A stretch of 11,597 bases of DNA from JACKCP01 sp051744925 (GTDB lineage: Bacteria > Desulfobacterota > Desulfobacteria > Desulfobacterales > JACKCP01), in contig JBNJDM010000069.1 in assembly GCA_051744925.1 (NCBI GenBank), forward strand, positions 1 through 11,597, given 5' to 3'. Position numbers and translations under genes: made by a program. The notes beneath the pieces are model-generated. The model did no database searches. It saw nothing but the letters and a program-made list of their open reading frames with translations, and had not been told where the DNA came from. Positions 1-7,027 of the stretch are shown here, piece after piece (within the stretch, counting starts at the first letter, position 1; each line of letters opens with the position of its first letter).

Positions 1-1
1 G

Positions 2-496
2 GATTTGATTTTTCATATTCTTGAATCTGCAAAATCAGCAGGCTGCACCATAAGTATGGATCTTGCATCGTTTGAGGTTGTTGAAGGTACCATTGATGTT
101 CTGCCTGATCTTTTAAAAGATTATGTAGATATTGTTTTTGCAAATGAAGACGAGGTTAAGGCCTTTTGCAAAACAGATAATCCTTCAGAAGGGGCCGATA
201 TTCTTGCCGGATACTGCGCTACATCAGCAGTAAAAATAGGCGACAAAGGAGCTTTTATTGTAAGCGGAGACGAAAAAATAAAAGCCGATGCCGTAGAAAT
301 ACCTGAAGCTGTTGATACAACAGGAGCAGGAGATTTCTGGGCTGCCGGCTTTTTATACGGTTTTCTTAAAGGTAAAGATTTAAAAACATGCTCAAAGCTT
401 GGTGCTGTTCTGGGCGGTGAGGTTGTTTCGGTTCTTGGAGCCTCAATACCTGAAAACAGATGGGACTTAATAAAATCAGAACTTGAAAGAACTTAA
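2..496 (+). CDS. PfkB-family carbohydrate/nucleoside kinase, probable adenosine kinase (5' truncated by window edge)
   Basis: This is the C-terminal part of a ribokinase-fold (PfkB) kinase. The frame is open to the left edge, so the true start lies outside the window; the TTG at position 5 is an internal Leu codon. The PfkB signature DTTGAGD is encoded at 314-334; its Asp is the catalytic base and the GAGD loop forms the anion hole in this family. The block FANEDEVKAFC and the ending LGASIPENRWDLI resemble bacterial adenosine kinases rather than ribokinase or fructokinase, judged from memory of the family. Such enzymes phosphorylate adenosine to AMP with ATP in the cytoplasm. The stop lies 38 bp before the next start with no terminator between, so it is probably co-transcribed with the two methyltransferases. 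That context supports adenosine as substrate, because SAH hydrolysis releases adenosine. Kinase family is certain; substrate is inferred. Confidence 0.85.
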   Translation, partial: DLIFHILESAKSAGCTISMDLASFEVVEGTIDVLPDLLKDYVDIVFANEDEVKAFCKTDNPSEGADILAGYCATSAVKIGDKGAFIVSGDEKIKADAVEIPEAVDTTGAGDFWAAGFLYGFLKGKDLKTCSKLGAVLGGEVVSVLGASIPENRWDLIKSELERT

Positions 497-524
497 ATAA
501 AAAATTTTTATATACATATTATTT

Positions 525-529
525 GGAGG
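525..529 (+). promoter_or_regulatory. Ribosome binding site that fixes the GSMT start
   Basis: GGAGG ends five bases before the ATG at 535. A TTG at 523 is in the same frame but overlaps this Shine-Dalgarno sequence, so the ATG at 535 is the start. Confidence 0.85.
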
Positions 530-534
530 TAAAA

Positions 535-1362
535 ATGCCGGTTTTACAAGCTGTGCAATTGAAAAAAGAGACTCAGACTTTCGGACATAATCCGACTAAA
601 GTAAGAGACACAGATCATTATATTGATGAATATGTACCAGGTGTTGCAGAGAAATGGGATGCTCTTATTGACTGGGACAGCAGGGCAGAAAGTGAAGGCG
701 ATTTTTTTATAGATGTTTTAAAAAAAAGAGGTGTAAAGCGTGTTCTTGATGTTGCCACAGGAACAGGCTTTCATTCTGTCAGACTTTTGAAGGCAGGATT
801 TGAGGTTGTAAGTACAGACGGAAGTCCGTCAATGCTTGCCAAGGCTTTTGAAAATGCAAAAGACCAGGGCTATATTTTAAGAACTGTTCACGCAGACTGG
901 AGAGTTTTAAACAGGGATGTTCATGGTGAATTTGATGCTATTGTATGTCTTGGAAATTCTTTTACACACCTGTTTAAGGAAAAAGACAGAAGAAAAGCTC
1001 TTGCCGAGTTCTATACAATGCTTAAGCATGATGGTGTTCTTGTTATAGATCAGAGAAATTATGACTCAATACTTGATCACGGGTATTCATCCAAGCATGC
1101 ATATCATTACTGCGGGGACAATATCAAGGTAGAGCCGGAGCATGTGGATGAAGGACTTACAAGATTTAAATACGATTTTCCCGATAATACATCTTTTTAT
1201 CTGAATATGTTCCCTTTAAGAAAAAAGTATCTGAAAAATCTTATGCTGGAAGTCGGTTTCCAGTCGGTTGAAACTTACGGCGATTTCCAGGAGACTTATA
1301 AGGATACAGAACCAGATTTTTTTACACATGTTGCAGAAAAAGAATATAAATTTGAAGAATAA
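535..1362 (+). CDS. gsmt: Glycine/sarcosine N-methyltransferase (GSMT)
   Basis: A cytoplasmic SAM-dependent enzyme of 275 residues that methylates glycine to sarcosine and sarcosine to dimethylglycine, the first two steps of betaine synthesis from glycine. The Rossmann motif I is VLDVATGTGFH (about residues 70-80), followed by the acidic strand-2 end STDGSPSML (about 93-101), and CLGNSFTHLF (about 138-147). QRNYD (about 173-177) carries an Arg at the place where glycine N-methyltransferases bind the substrate carboxylate. The C-terminal half (NMFPLRKKYL, then DFFTHVAEKEY near the end) is typical of GNMT/GSMT proteins. Length matches stand-alone bacterial GSMTs; in some halophiles the enzyme is fused to SDMT, but here the two are separate. 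The SDMT start follows 11 bp after the stop, so the pair is an operon. Family assignment is firm. How strongly the enzyme uses sarcosine as well as glycine cannot be read from the sequence. Confidence 0.93.
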   Translation: MPVLQAVQLKKETQTFGHNPTKVRDTDHYIDEYVPGVAEKWDALIDWDSRAESEGDFFIDVLKKRGVKRVLDVATGTGFHSVRLLKAGFEVVSTDGSPSMLAKAFENAKDQGYILRTVHADWRVLNRDVHGEFDAIVCLGNSFTHLFKEKDRRKALAEFYTMLKHDGVLVIDQRNYDSILDHGYSSKHAYHYCGDNIKVEPEHVDEGLTRFKYDFPDNTSFYLNMFPLRKKYLKNLMLEVGFQSVETYGDFQETYKDTEPDFFTHVAEKEYKFEE

Positions 1363-1373
1363 TAGGAGGTAAT

Positions 1374-2201
1374 ATGTCAGGCAATGCAGTCGATACAGCC
1401 AGACAGTATTATGACAGCAGTGATGCAGATAATTTTTACTTTGAAATATGGGGCGGAGAAGATATTCATATAGGCCTTTATAAAGATGAAAAAGAGCCTA
1501 TTTTTGAAGCCAGCAGAAGAACAGTTGAAGAAATGGCTTCACGGCTTAACAATATTAATTCTTCCTCAAAAGTTCTTGATATTGGATCAGGTTTCGGAGG
1601 TGCAGCAAGGTATCTTGCAGGTAAATACAATTGCCATGTTACTGCATTAAATCTTAGTCCTGTGGAAAACGAAAGAAACAGGAAGATGAATAAAGAGCAG
1701 GGGCTTGATTCGTTAATAACTGTAATTGACGGAAATTTTGAATCGATTCCTGTAGAAGATGAAAGTTTTGACATTGTATGGTCCCAGGATGCTATTTTGC
1801 ATAGTGCTGACAGAGAGCAGGTTATAAAAGAGGTTCACAGGGTTTTAAAACCCGGAGGAGAGCTTATATTTACAGATCCTATGCAGGCAGATGATTGTCC
1901 AAAAGATAAGCTGCAGCCTATTTACGACAGAATTCATCTTGAATCACTAGGTTCACCGGGATTTTACCGTGAAGCATGCAAAAAACTGAATATGAAAGAG
2001 CTTGGTTATGAAGACTATTTAAAGCATCTTTCTAATCATTACTTCAGAGTTCTTAAGGAAACAGAGAAGCAGGAAGATAAGCTTCAGGAAAAAGTAAGCA
2101 AAGATTATATATCGAATATGAAAAAAGGACTTAAACACTGGGTCGACGGTGGAGAAAAAGGTTATCTTGAATGGGGGATTTTCCATTTTTCAAAAGAATA
2201 A
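1374..2201 (+). CDS. sdmt: Sarcosine/dimethylglycine N-methyltransferase (SDMT)
   Basis: A 275-residue SAM-dependent methyltransferase that completes betaine synthesis by converting sarcosine and dimethylglycine to glycine betaine. Visible elements in order are HIGLY (about 32-36), motif I VLDIGSGFGG (67-76), strand-2 ALNLS (91-95), motif-II-like SQDAILHS (137-144), and LKPGGELIFTDPM (about 158-170). The C-terminus, with HWVDGG and LEWGIFHF, matches the SDMT end. The start is a well-supported ATG with AGGAGG at 1364-1369, four bases upstream. It is the last gene of the (+) operon, followed 56 bp later by a strong hairpin terminator. Related alternatives such as phosphoethanolamine or tocopherol-type methyltransferases are less likely, because the gene follows GSMT directly and shows the SDMT-type N- and C-termini. 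Confidence 0.92.
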   Translation: MSGNAVDTARQYYDSSDADNFYFEIWGGEDIHIGLYKDEKEPIFEASRRTVEEMASRLNNINSSSKVLDIGSGFGGAARYLAGKYNCHVTALNLSPVENERNRKMNKEQGLDSLITVIDGNFESIPVEDESFDIVWSQDAILHSADREQVIKEVHRVLKPGGELIFTDPMQADDCPKDKLQPIYDRIHLESLGSPGFYREACKKLNMKELGYEDYLKHLSNHYFRVLKETEKQEDKLQEKVSKDYISNMKKGLKHWVDGGEKGYLEWGIFHFSKE

Positions 2202-2257
2202 AGTGTGATTTAACAATAAAAAAAATATGAAGTGCTGATCCCGGGCACAAAAATATA

Positions 2258-2304
2258 ATGCATAAAAAAAGAGGACGTATTTTTCGTCCTCTTTTTTTAT
2301 GCAT
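2258..2304. terminator. Perfect 20-bp inverted repeat, probable bidirectional intrinsic terminator
   Basis: Arms at 2258-2277 and 2285-2304 are perfect reverse complements around a 7-base loop (2278-2284). The GC core is GAGGACG/CGTCCTC, flanked by an A7 tract on the left and a T7 tract on the right, so it can end transcripts from either strand. It sits 56 bp past the SDMT stop and also faces any read-through from the tRNA-Asn unit on the minus strand. Confidence 0.88.
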
Positions 2305-2385
2305 TTCACTCATACTTATGCTTTAAAATAAGAGCTAAAATATTTGATATATGAAAGTTATTTTTATAAGTTTAATTTTTTTCGG

Positions 2386-2415
2386 ATAAAAAAAAGCCCC
2401 TTGGATAAGGGGCTT
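2386..2415 (-). terminator. Intrinsic terminator of tRNA-Asn
   Basis: On the minus strand a 9-bp stem (arms 2407-2415 and 2394-2402; AAGCCCCTT / AAGGGGCTT) with a 4-base loop runs into an eight-T tract. It begins 7 bases after the tRNA CCA end, so it ends the tRNA transcript and any read-through from the antiporter gene. Confidence 0.9.
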
Positions 2416-2421
2416 GATGTC

Positions 2422-2497
2422 TGGCTCCCCAGCACGGACTTGAACCGCGGACAAGATGGTTAACAGCCATCTGCTCTGCCGACTGAGCTACTGGGGA
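2422..2497 (-). tRNA. tRNA-Asn (anticodon GTT), CCA encoded
   Basis: The minus strand folds into a full cloverleaf of 76 nt. The acceptor stem is TCCCCAG with CTGGGGA, discriminator G, and encoded CCA (2422-2424). The D arm is GCTC-AGTCGGCA-GAGC. The anticodon arm is GATGG-CTGTTAA-CCATC, so the anticodon is GTT, reading AAC and AAU. The T arm is CGCGG-TTCAAGT-CCGTG, with one G-T pair. It has its own promoter at 2535-2563 and terminator at 2386-2415. Because the AspRS in this window looks non-discriminating, this tRNA may be charged with Asp first and then amidated. Confidence 0.97.
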
Positions 2498-2534
2498 ATA
2501 ACTATGTGCTAAATTTTGCTCAGCAACGAGAAGA

Positions 2535-2563
2535 CATATACCTTTGTTTGGTATCTGCGTCAA
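2535..2563 (-). promoter_or_regulatory. Sigma-70-type promoter of tRNA-Asn
   Basis: On the minus strand TTGACG (2558-2563) and TATATG (2535-2540) are separated by exactly 17 bp. The predicted transcript start is near 2528, about 30 nt before the mature tRNA 5' end, leaving a short leader for RNase P to remove. Confidence 0.7.
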
Positions 2564-2579
2564 GTAAAAAAATTAAATT

Positions 2580-3542
2580 TTAAAATATTTTCACAAAAGA
2601 TCTGAAACCGAGATAGAAAAAGTATAAAAACAGCATTACTCCTCCTTCCCATCTGTCTACAAATCTTTTTCTTCCTGTTGCCATGAAAAAAAGTAAAAGT
2701 AGATTTGCAAATATAACCATTAAAATATCGACGTTATTATTCATTGAAAAAGGAAGAGGTTTGATTGATGCGCTTATACCGAGAACAAAGAATATATTGA
2801 AAATATTTGAGCCTGCTACATTTCCTATAGCCATTTCGGACTTGCCTTTGAAAGCTGCAACTACAGAAGCTGCAAGTTCAGGGAGTGATGTGCCTATTGC
2901 GACAATAGTAAGTCCTATTACTTCGTCTGATACCCCAAAGGATTTGGCTATATCTGAAGCTCCCCTGACAATTAATTCAGCTCCTCCTGCAAGGCCAATT
3001 ATTCCGAGTATTATAAGGAGGGCAGAGATGCTCCAGTGAAGTTCTTTCAGGTTTTCAGGTATCTCTTCAAGCGGATCTCTTTTTGAAAGAGAAAAGGAAT
3101 AATAAAAAAAGATCAGGAAAAATCCGAGAAAAACCAGGCCGTCGCTTCTTGTTAAAAGATTGTAGTTGTAGTGATCAAGAAATCTGTCATTTATAGAGGC
3201 TGCAAGAACAATTATTGCAAGAAGACCCATGGGTATATCTGCTTTAACTGTACCTCTTGGGATTTTAAGAGGCCTTATAACACCGCATGTACCTATTATA
3301 AGAAGTATGTTTGCAATGTTGCTCCCAAGAATATTACCTGTTGCAACCCCGGAATTTCCTTCTGTGCTGGCAACAACATTTACAAAAAGTTCAGGAAGTG
3401 ATGAACCGAAAGCTACAACAGTAAGTCCTATTACAACATCCGAGATATTAAATTTTTTTGCTATTGCAGAGGCTCCGTTTGTCAGAATATCAGCGCTTTT
3501 AACAAGGAGAATAAAGCCGGCGATAAGAAAAAAATATGACAC
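2580..3542 (-). CDS. CaCA-family calcium/cation antiporter (Na+/Ca2+ exchanger-like)
   Basis: A 320-residue polytopic inner-membrane protein with the internal duplication of the CaCA superfamily. The first alpha-repeat has FGSSLPEL (about 45-52) and GNILGSNIANI (69-79). The second has IGTSLPEL (216-223) and GNVAGSNIFNI (240-250). The acidic residue in each SLPEL motif is the cation ligand in this family. Hydrophobic segments occupy most of the rest, with a short charged cytoplasmic loop at about 152-170. Such proteins export Ca2+ in exchange for Na+ or H+; the counter-ion cannot be told from sequence. The start is GTG, chosen because GGAGG (complement of 3548-3552) lies five bases upstream. 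No hairpin separates its stop from the tRNA-Asn promoter, so some transcripts may run on into the tRNA. Confidence 0.92.
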   Translation of the reverse strand: MSYFFLIAGFILLVKSADILTNGASAIAKKFNISDVVIGLTVVAFGSSLPELFVNVVASTEGNSGVATGNILGSNIANILLIIGTCGVIRPLKIPRGTVKADIPMGLLAIIVLAASINDRFLDHYNYNLLTRSDGLVFLGFFLIFFYYSFSLSKRDPLEEIPENLKELHWSISALLIILGIIGLAGGAELIVRGASDIAKSFGVSDEVIGLTIVAIGTSLPELAASVVAAFKGKSEMAIGNVAGSNIFNIFFVLGISASIKPLPFSMNNNVDILMVIFANLLLLFFMATGRKRFVDRWEGGVMLFLYFFYLGFRSFVKIF

Positions 3543-3621
3543 TTAAACCTCCGCAAGAATAGTATCGTTTTATATATGATTACTTTTTTATAAGTAAAAT
3601 GGAATTTTGCTTCCACTTTTT

Positions 3622-3652
3622 ATTGTAAAACAAAAAAAATTAAAAGCGTCAA
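3622..3652 (-). promoter_or_regulatory. Possible promoter of the antiporter gene
   Basis: On the minus strand TTGACG (3647-3652) and TACAAT (3622-3627) are 19 bp apart, longer than the usual 17. This would give a leader of about 70 nt before the GTG start. The spacer is nearly all T, so chance matches are easy here. Confidence 0.4.
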
Positions 3653-3691
3653 TTTTAAACCACAGCTTAAAAAAATATGTGCCGGTTCAAA

Positions 3692-3727
3692 AGTACAGGC
3701 TGACTGTAAAAAAGATCAGCCTGTACT
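3692..3727 (-). terminator. Hairpin after aspS, probable terminator
   Basis: A perfect 12-bp inverted repeat (arms 3692-3703 and 3716-3727, AGTACAGGCTGA and its complement) with a 12-base loop lies 24 bp after the aspS stop. The T tract that follows on the minus strand is short (TTT), so it may be a weak terminator or an mRNA 3'-end stabiliser. Confidence 0.6.
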
Positions 3728-3751
3728 AAATGACAGCATAATTTGTTTAAA

Positions 3752-5545
3752 TCAGGCTTCATCCTTTGCTGTTACCCTGATCCCGAGTTCTTCAAGCTGA
3801 GGCCGTGAAGATTTCGACGGAGCGTCTGTAAGCAGGCATGATCCTTTCTGGGTTTTTGGAAAGGCCATGACATCTCTTATTGAAGTCTGTCCGCATAAAA
3901 TCATCACAAGCCTGTCAAAACCGAAGGCCAGTCCGCCGTGGGGTGGAGCTCCGGCTTTAAGAGCGTCAACAAGGAATCCGAATTTTGATTCATAATCTTC
4001 TCTTTCCATTCCAAGAATAGAAAATATTTTCTCCTGAACTTCAGGCTGGTGAATACGTATACTTCCTCCGCCTATTTCAGACCCGTTGAGTACCATATCG
4101 TAGGCTCTGGATTTTACTTCAAGAGGATTTTTATCAATTTTATCATAGTCAGATTCAAGAGGAGCTGTAAAGGGATGATGAAGTGCCTGATACCTTTTTT
4201 CTTCTTTATCCCATTCAAACATAGGGAAATGGGTTACCCAGACAAATTCATACTTGTTGCTGTCTATGAGGTCTAGTTTTGCTCCGAGATGATTTCTCAG
4301 ATTGCCAAGGGTGTCGTTTGCAACTTCTATGGAATCAGCTACGAAAAAGACAATATCTCCGGGCTCCATATCAAGGGCTTTGATCATTTTTTCTTTTTCT
4401 TCTTCAGAAAAGAATTTGGTTATTGGAGATTGCCATTCTCCGTCTTCCTTAACTTTTATCCATGCAAGTCCTTTGGCTCCGTATATAGATGCAAAATCTG
4501 TGAGATCATCGATTTCCTTTCTTGAAAACCATGAGCAGCCTTTTGCATTTAAGGCTTTTACAAGCCCGCCTTTTTTAATTGTATCTGCAAAAACCTTAAA
4601 GCCTGTGTTCTTCATAATATCCGAGAGATTTACAAGTTCGAGTCCAAACCTGAGATCTGGTCTGTCAAGCCCGTATTTTTCCATTGCATAATCATAGTCC
4701 ATTCTTTTGAAAGGAAGATCAAGCTCAATATCAAGAACATCTTTGAAGACCTGAGCCACAAGCCCTTCTGCGGTCTGCATAACATCTTCTTCTCCGGCAA
4801 AACTCATTTCAAGGTCTATTTGAGTAAACTCAGGCTGTCTGTCTGCTCTTAGGTCTTCGTCTCTGAAGCATTTTACTATCTGATAATAGCGGTCAAATCC
4901 GGAAATCATAAGAAGCTGTTTAAAAAGCTGGGGAGACTGTGGAAGCGCATAAAAATTGCCCTGATGAATTCTGCTCGGTACAAGATAATCCCTTGCTCCT
5001 TCAGGAGTAGACTTTGTCAGAAAAGGTGTTTCAATATCAAGGAACCCTTTGTCATTGAGATATTTTCTTGCAGCAAATCCAGCTTTGTGCCTTTTTATAA
5101 TATTTTGCTGTATGTAAGGTCGTCTCAGGTCAATGTGTCTGTTTTTTAATCTTACTGTTTCTGAAGCTTCAATCCTGTCTTCAACAAGAAACGGAGGAGT
5201 TTCTGCTTCATTAAGTATTCTCAGTTCAGTTGAGTTAACTTCGATTTCGCCTGTTTTAAGATTGGAATTTTTCATTCCATCAGGTCTTAAGTCCACAGTT
5301 CCTTTTAATGCTATTACGTATTCACTTCGTATGGAATGCGCTTTTTCATGCATTTCACTGTTTACTTCAGGATTGAATACAACCTGGGTTATTCCTTCTC
5401 TGTCTCTTAAATCTATAAATACAACACCTCCGTGATCTCTTCTTCTCTGAACCCAGCCCATAAGTACAACTTCACTTCCTTTGTCTTTTGCGCTGAGCTG
5501 GTTCAGGTGGTGAGTTCTTCTGAGGTCTCCAAGTAAATCAGCCAC
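3752..5545 (-). CDS. aspS: Aspartyl-tRNA synthetase, bacterial type, probably non-discriminating (Asp/Asn)
   Basis: A cytoplasmic class II synthetase that attaches Asp to tRNA(Asp), and by its residues probably to tRNA(Asn) too. Using numbering from the upstream ATG at 5554, the N-terminal OB-fold anticodon-binding domain is about 1-115. Motif 2 is FRDEDLRADRQPEFTQID (230-247), the bacterial GAD insertion about 300-425, and motif 3 GLAFGFDRL (541-549). RRRDHGG places His at 41 and RPDG places Gly at 93; these correspond to His31 and Gly82 of the Pseudomonas aeruginosa non-discriminating enzyme, as recalled from the literature. The start is ambiguous. The only Shine-Dalgarno sequence abuts the ATG at 5554 with no spacer, but is nine bases from an in-frame GTG at 5545, which I prefer (597 residues). 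Either start overlaps the end of hisS, pointing to translational coupling. Confidence 0.96.
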   Translation of the reverse strand: MADLLGDLRRTHHLNQLSAKDKGSEVVLMGWVQRRRDHGGVVFIDLRDREGITQVVFNPEVNSEMHEKAHSIRSEYVIALKGTVDLRPDGMKNSNLKTGEIEVNSTELRILNEAETPPFLVEDRIEASETVRLKNRHIDLRRPYIQQNIIKRHKAGFAARKYLNDKGFLDIETPFLTKSTPEGARDYLVPSRIHQGNFYALPQSPQLFKQLLMISGFDRYYQIVKCFRDEDLRADRQPEFTQIDLEMSFAGEEDVMQTAEGLVAQVFKDVLDIELDLPFKRMDYDYAMEKYGLDRPDLRFGLELVNLSDIMKNTGFKVFADTIKKGGLVKALNAKGCSWFSRKEIDDLTDFASIYGAKGLAWIKVKEDGEWQSPITKFFSEEEKEKMIKALDMEPGDIVFFVADSIEVANDTLGNLRNHLGAKLDLIDSNKYEFVWVTHFPMFEWDKEEKRYQALHHPFTAPLESDYDKIDKNPLEVKSRAYDMVLNGSEIGGGSIRIHQPEVQEKIFSILGMEREDYESKFGFLVDALKAGAPPHGGLAFGFDRLVMILCGQTSIRDVMAFPKTQKGSCLLTDAPSKSSRPQLEELGIRVTAKDEA

Positions 5546-6815
5546 TATAATCATCTCCTGTAAAATTTAAGTTTTTTTTTATTTCAGAAATAAAATTTTC
5601 TTCCGATACTTCGCTCTGATCACCGTTATCCATGTTTTTTAGGCTTATGATATTTTTTTCAACTTCATTTTCACCTATAATTGCACAAAATGCAGCTTTT
5701 GTCCTGTTTGCTTTTTTCATAAGAGCTTTCATGCTTTTATCGGAAAATTCCATTTCAGATTTTATTTTTTGCTCTGCAAGTTTGTTGCATAGTATGTAAG
5801 CCTTTTCCCTTGCTTTATCACCAAAGGGAAGAAAATATATATCCGGCGGTGTAACAGTATCGTTTTTTTCTTTGGAAGCAATTATTTCAACAAGTCTGTC
5901 TAGTCCGATTGCAAAGCCTATGCCCGGAGTATGCGGGCCGCCAAGGAGTTCAACAAGACCGTCGTATCTGCCTCCTCCTGCGATTGCAGATTGTGCTCCA
6001 AGCTCATCTGTTTGTATTTCAAAAGCGGTTTTTGTGTAATAATCAAGGCCTCTTACAAGGTTGCTGTCGGTTTCATAATTAATATTTTCAATATCCAGAT
6101 ATTTTTTCACACTTGAAAAGTGGTCTTTGCATTCTTTGCATAAAAAATCGGACATACCAGGAGCGTCTTTAAGTTGTGAGCTGCATGACTCGTTTTTGCA
6201 GTCAAGTATTCTTAAAGGATTTTTATGTTTTCGTCTTTCACAGTCATGACAAAGATCTTTTGTATTTTCAAGATATTTTGACAAAACCTTGTTGTATTCT
6301 GTTCTGCATAAAGGACATCCAAGGGAGTTTATCTTTGTTTTGAGGTTTTTTACTTTTAGAGTTTTTAAAAGTTTATCAAGCATTACTATAAGCTGTGCAT
6401 CAAGAACCGGGGAGTCTATGCCGAGTACTTCCGCGTTTATTTGATAAAACTGGCGGTATCTTCCTTTCTGGGGCCGTTCTTTCCTGAACATCGGTCCTAT
6501 GGTGTAGAGTTTTTGTTCAGGAGTTCTTGCATACATTTTATGCTGAATATATGATCTTACAACAGATGCAGTAGCCTCAGGCCTTAAAGTCTGGTTTTTG
6601 CCCCTGGAATCCGGGAAAGTAAACATTTCTTTTTCAACAATATCTGTATTTTCCCCGATTCCCCGCGCAAAAACTTCTGTTTTTTCCATTACAGGAATTC
6701 TTATCTCTTTGAAGCCGAAACTTTCAAATATTTCTTTTGCCGTTTTTTCAATTTTCTGCCAGACTTCGGTTTCATCGGGTAAAATGTCTCTGAATCCCCT
6801 TAATGTCTGAATCAT
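5538..6815 (-). CDS. hisS: Histidyl-tRNA synthetase with eight-Cys insertion domain
   Basis: A class II synthetase of 425 residues, a normal length for bacterial HisRS, that charges tRNA(His) in the cytoplasm. It begins with RGFRDILPDE and carries TLRPE (about 76-80), motif 2 around FRKERPQKGRYRQFYQIN (110-127), the histidine-specific loop RGLDYYT (255-261), GGGRYDGL (280-287), and motif 3 GIGFAIGLDRL (298-308). The insertion domain between motif 2 and the RGLDYYT loop holds eight Cys in pairs: C167/C170, C189/C192, C206/C211 and C226/C229, suggesting one or two metal sites. The C-terminal anticodon-binding domain starts near 325. The ATG start has AAGGA about eight bases upstream. It is the first gene of a two-gene operon with aspS, with the end overlapping the aspS start. 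Confidence 0.97.
   Translation of the reverse strand: MIQTLRGFRDILPDETEVWQKIEKTAKEIFESFGFKEIRIPVMEKTEVFARGIGENTDIVEKEMFTFPDSRGKNQTLRPEATASVVRSYIQHKMYARTPEQKLYTIGPMFRKERPQKGRYRQFYQINAEVLGIDSPVLDAQLIVMLDKLLKTLKVKNLKTKINSLGCPLCRTEYNKVLSKYLENTKDLCHDCERRKHKNPLRILDCKNESCSSQLKDAPGMSDFLCKECKDHFSSVKKYLDIENINYETDSNLVRGLDYYTKTAFEIQTDELGAQSAIAGGGRYDGLVELLGGPHTPGIGFAIGLDRLVEIIASKEKNDTVTPPDIYFLPFGDKAREKAYILCNKLAEQKIKSEMEFSDKSMKALMKKANRTKAAFCAIIGENEVEKNIISLKNMDNGDQSEVSEENFISEIKKNLNFTGDDYSG
5555..5559 (-). promoter_or_regulatory. aspS ribosome binding site inside the hisS coding region
   Basis: AGGAG on the minus strand directly abuts the ATG at 5554-5552 and lies nine bases before the GTG at 5545-5543. Normal spacing favours the GTG. 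The site is within the last codons of hisS, so ribosomes finishing hisS would arrive at it. Confidence 0.6.
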
Positions 6816-6861
6816 TTATAAATCCTTATTTTGATTTTGGAATTTTACTAATAAACGAGTA

Positions 6862-6890
6862 TTTTTATCTTATAGGGTTTTTATAGTCAA
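6862..6890 (-). promoter_or_regulatory. Possible promoter of hisS-aspS
   Basis: On the minus strand TTGACT (6885-6890) is 17 bp from TAAAAA (6862-6867). The -35 is good and the -10 is weak. The predicted transcript start near 6855 gives a 40-nt leader. No T-box specifier structure or attenuator is evident in that short leader. Confidence 0.45.
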
Positions 6891-6952
6891 TACCTCTTAG
6901 GAATTTAAGCAATAATTGGGCTAAAAATTGTTAAATTAACATAAAACAGGAC

Positions 6953-6980
6953 TTGCAAAAATGTATTGTTTTACTAGTAT
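6953..6980 (+). promoter_or_regulatory. Possible promoter of panB
   Basis: TTGCAA (6953-6958) and TAGTAT (6975-6980) are 16 bp apart, about 48 bp upstream of the panB ATG. Both boxes are one or two bases from consensus, in an AT-rich region where chance matches are common. Confidence 0.4.
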
Positions 6981-7027
6981 TTTTTTCAGGTAATTAATTT
7001 TTTAATAAAAACTGTCGGGAAAATAAA

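Noticed and set aside
523..534. TTG at 523 as a start giving GSMT four extra residues
   Set aside because: It overlaps the GGAGG ribosome binding site that serves the ATG at 535.
1478..1774. A 98-codon open frame on the minus strand opposite SDMT
   Set aside because: It is the complement of the conserved methyltransferase core, with no independent support.
2344..2352. TTGATATAT, also present in the dyad at the sahR start, as a second operator
   Set aside because: It lacks the dyad partner, lies between two terminators rather than at a promoter, and a nine-base A/T word recurs by chance.
3592..3622. AAATGGAA/TTCCACTTT hairpin as a plus-strand terminator
   Set aside because: No plus-strand gene ends nearby, and the region is better explained as the leader of the antiporter gene on the minus strand.
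4302..4691. A 129-codon open frame on the plus strand opposite aspS
   Set aside because: It overlaps the conserved AspRS coding sequence and its product is Ser/Phe-rich low complexity.
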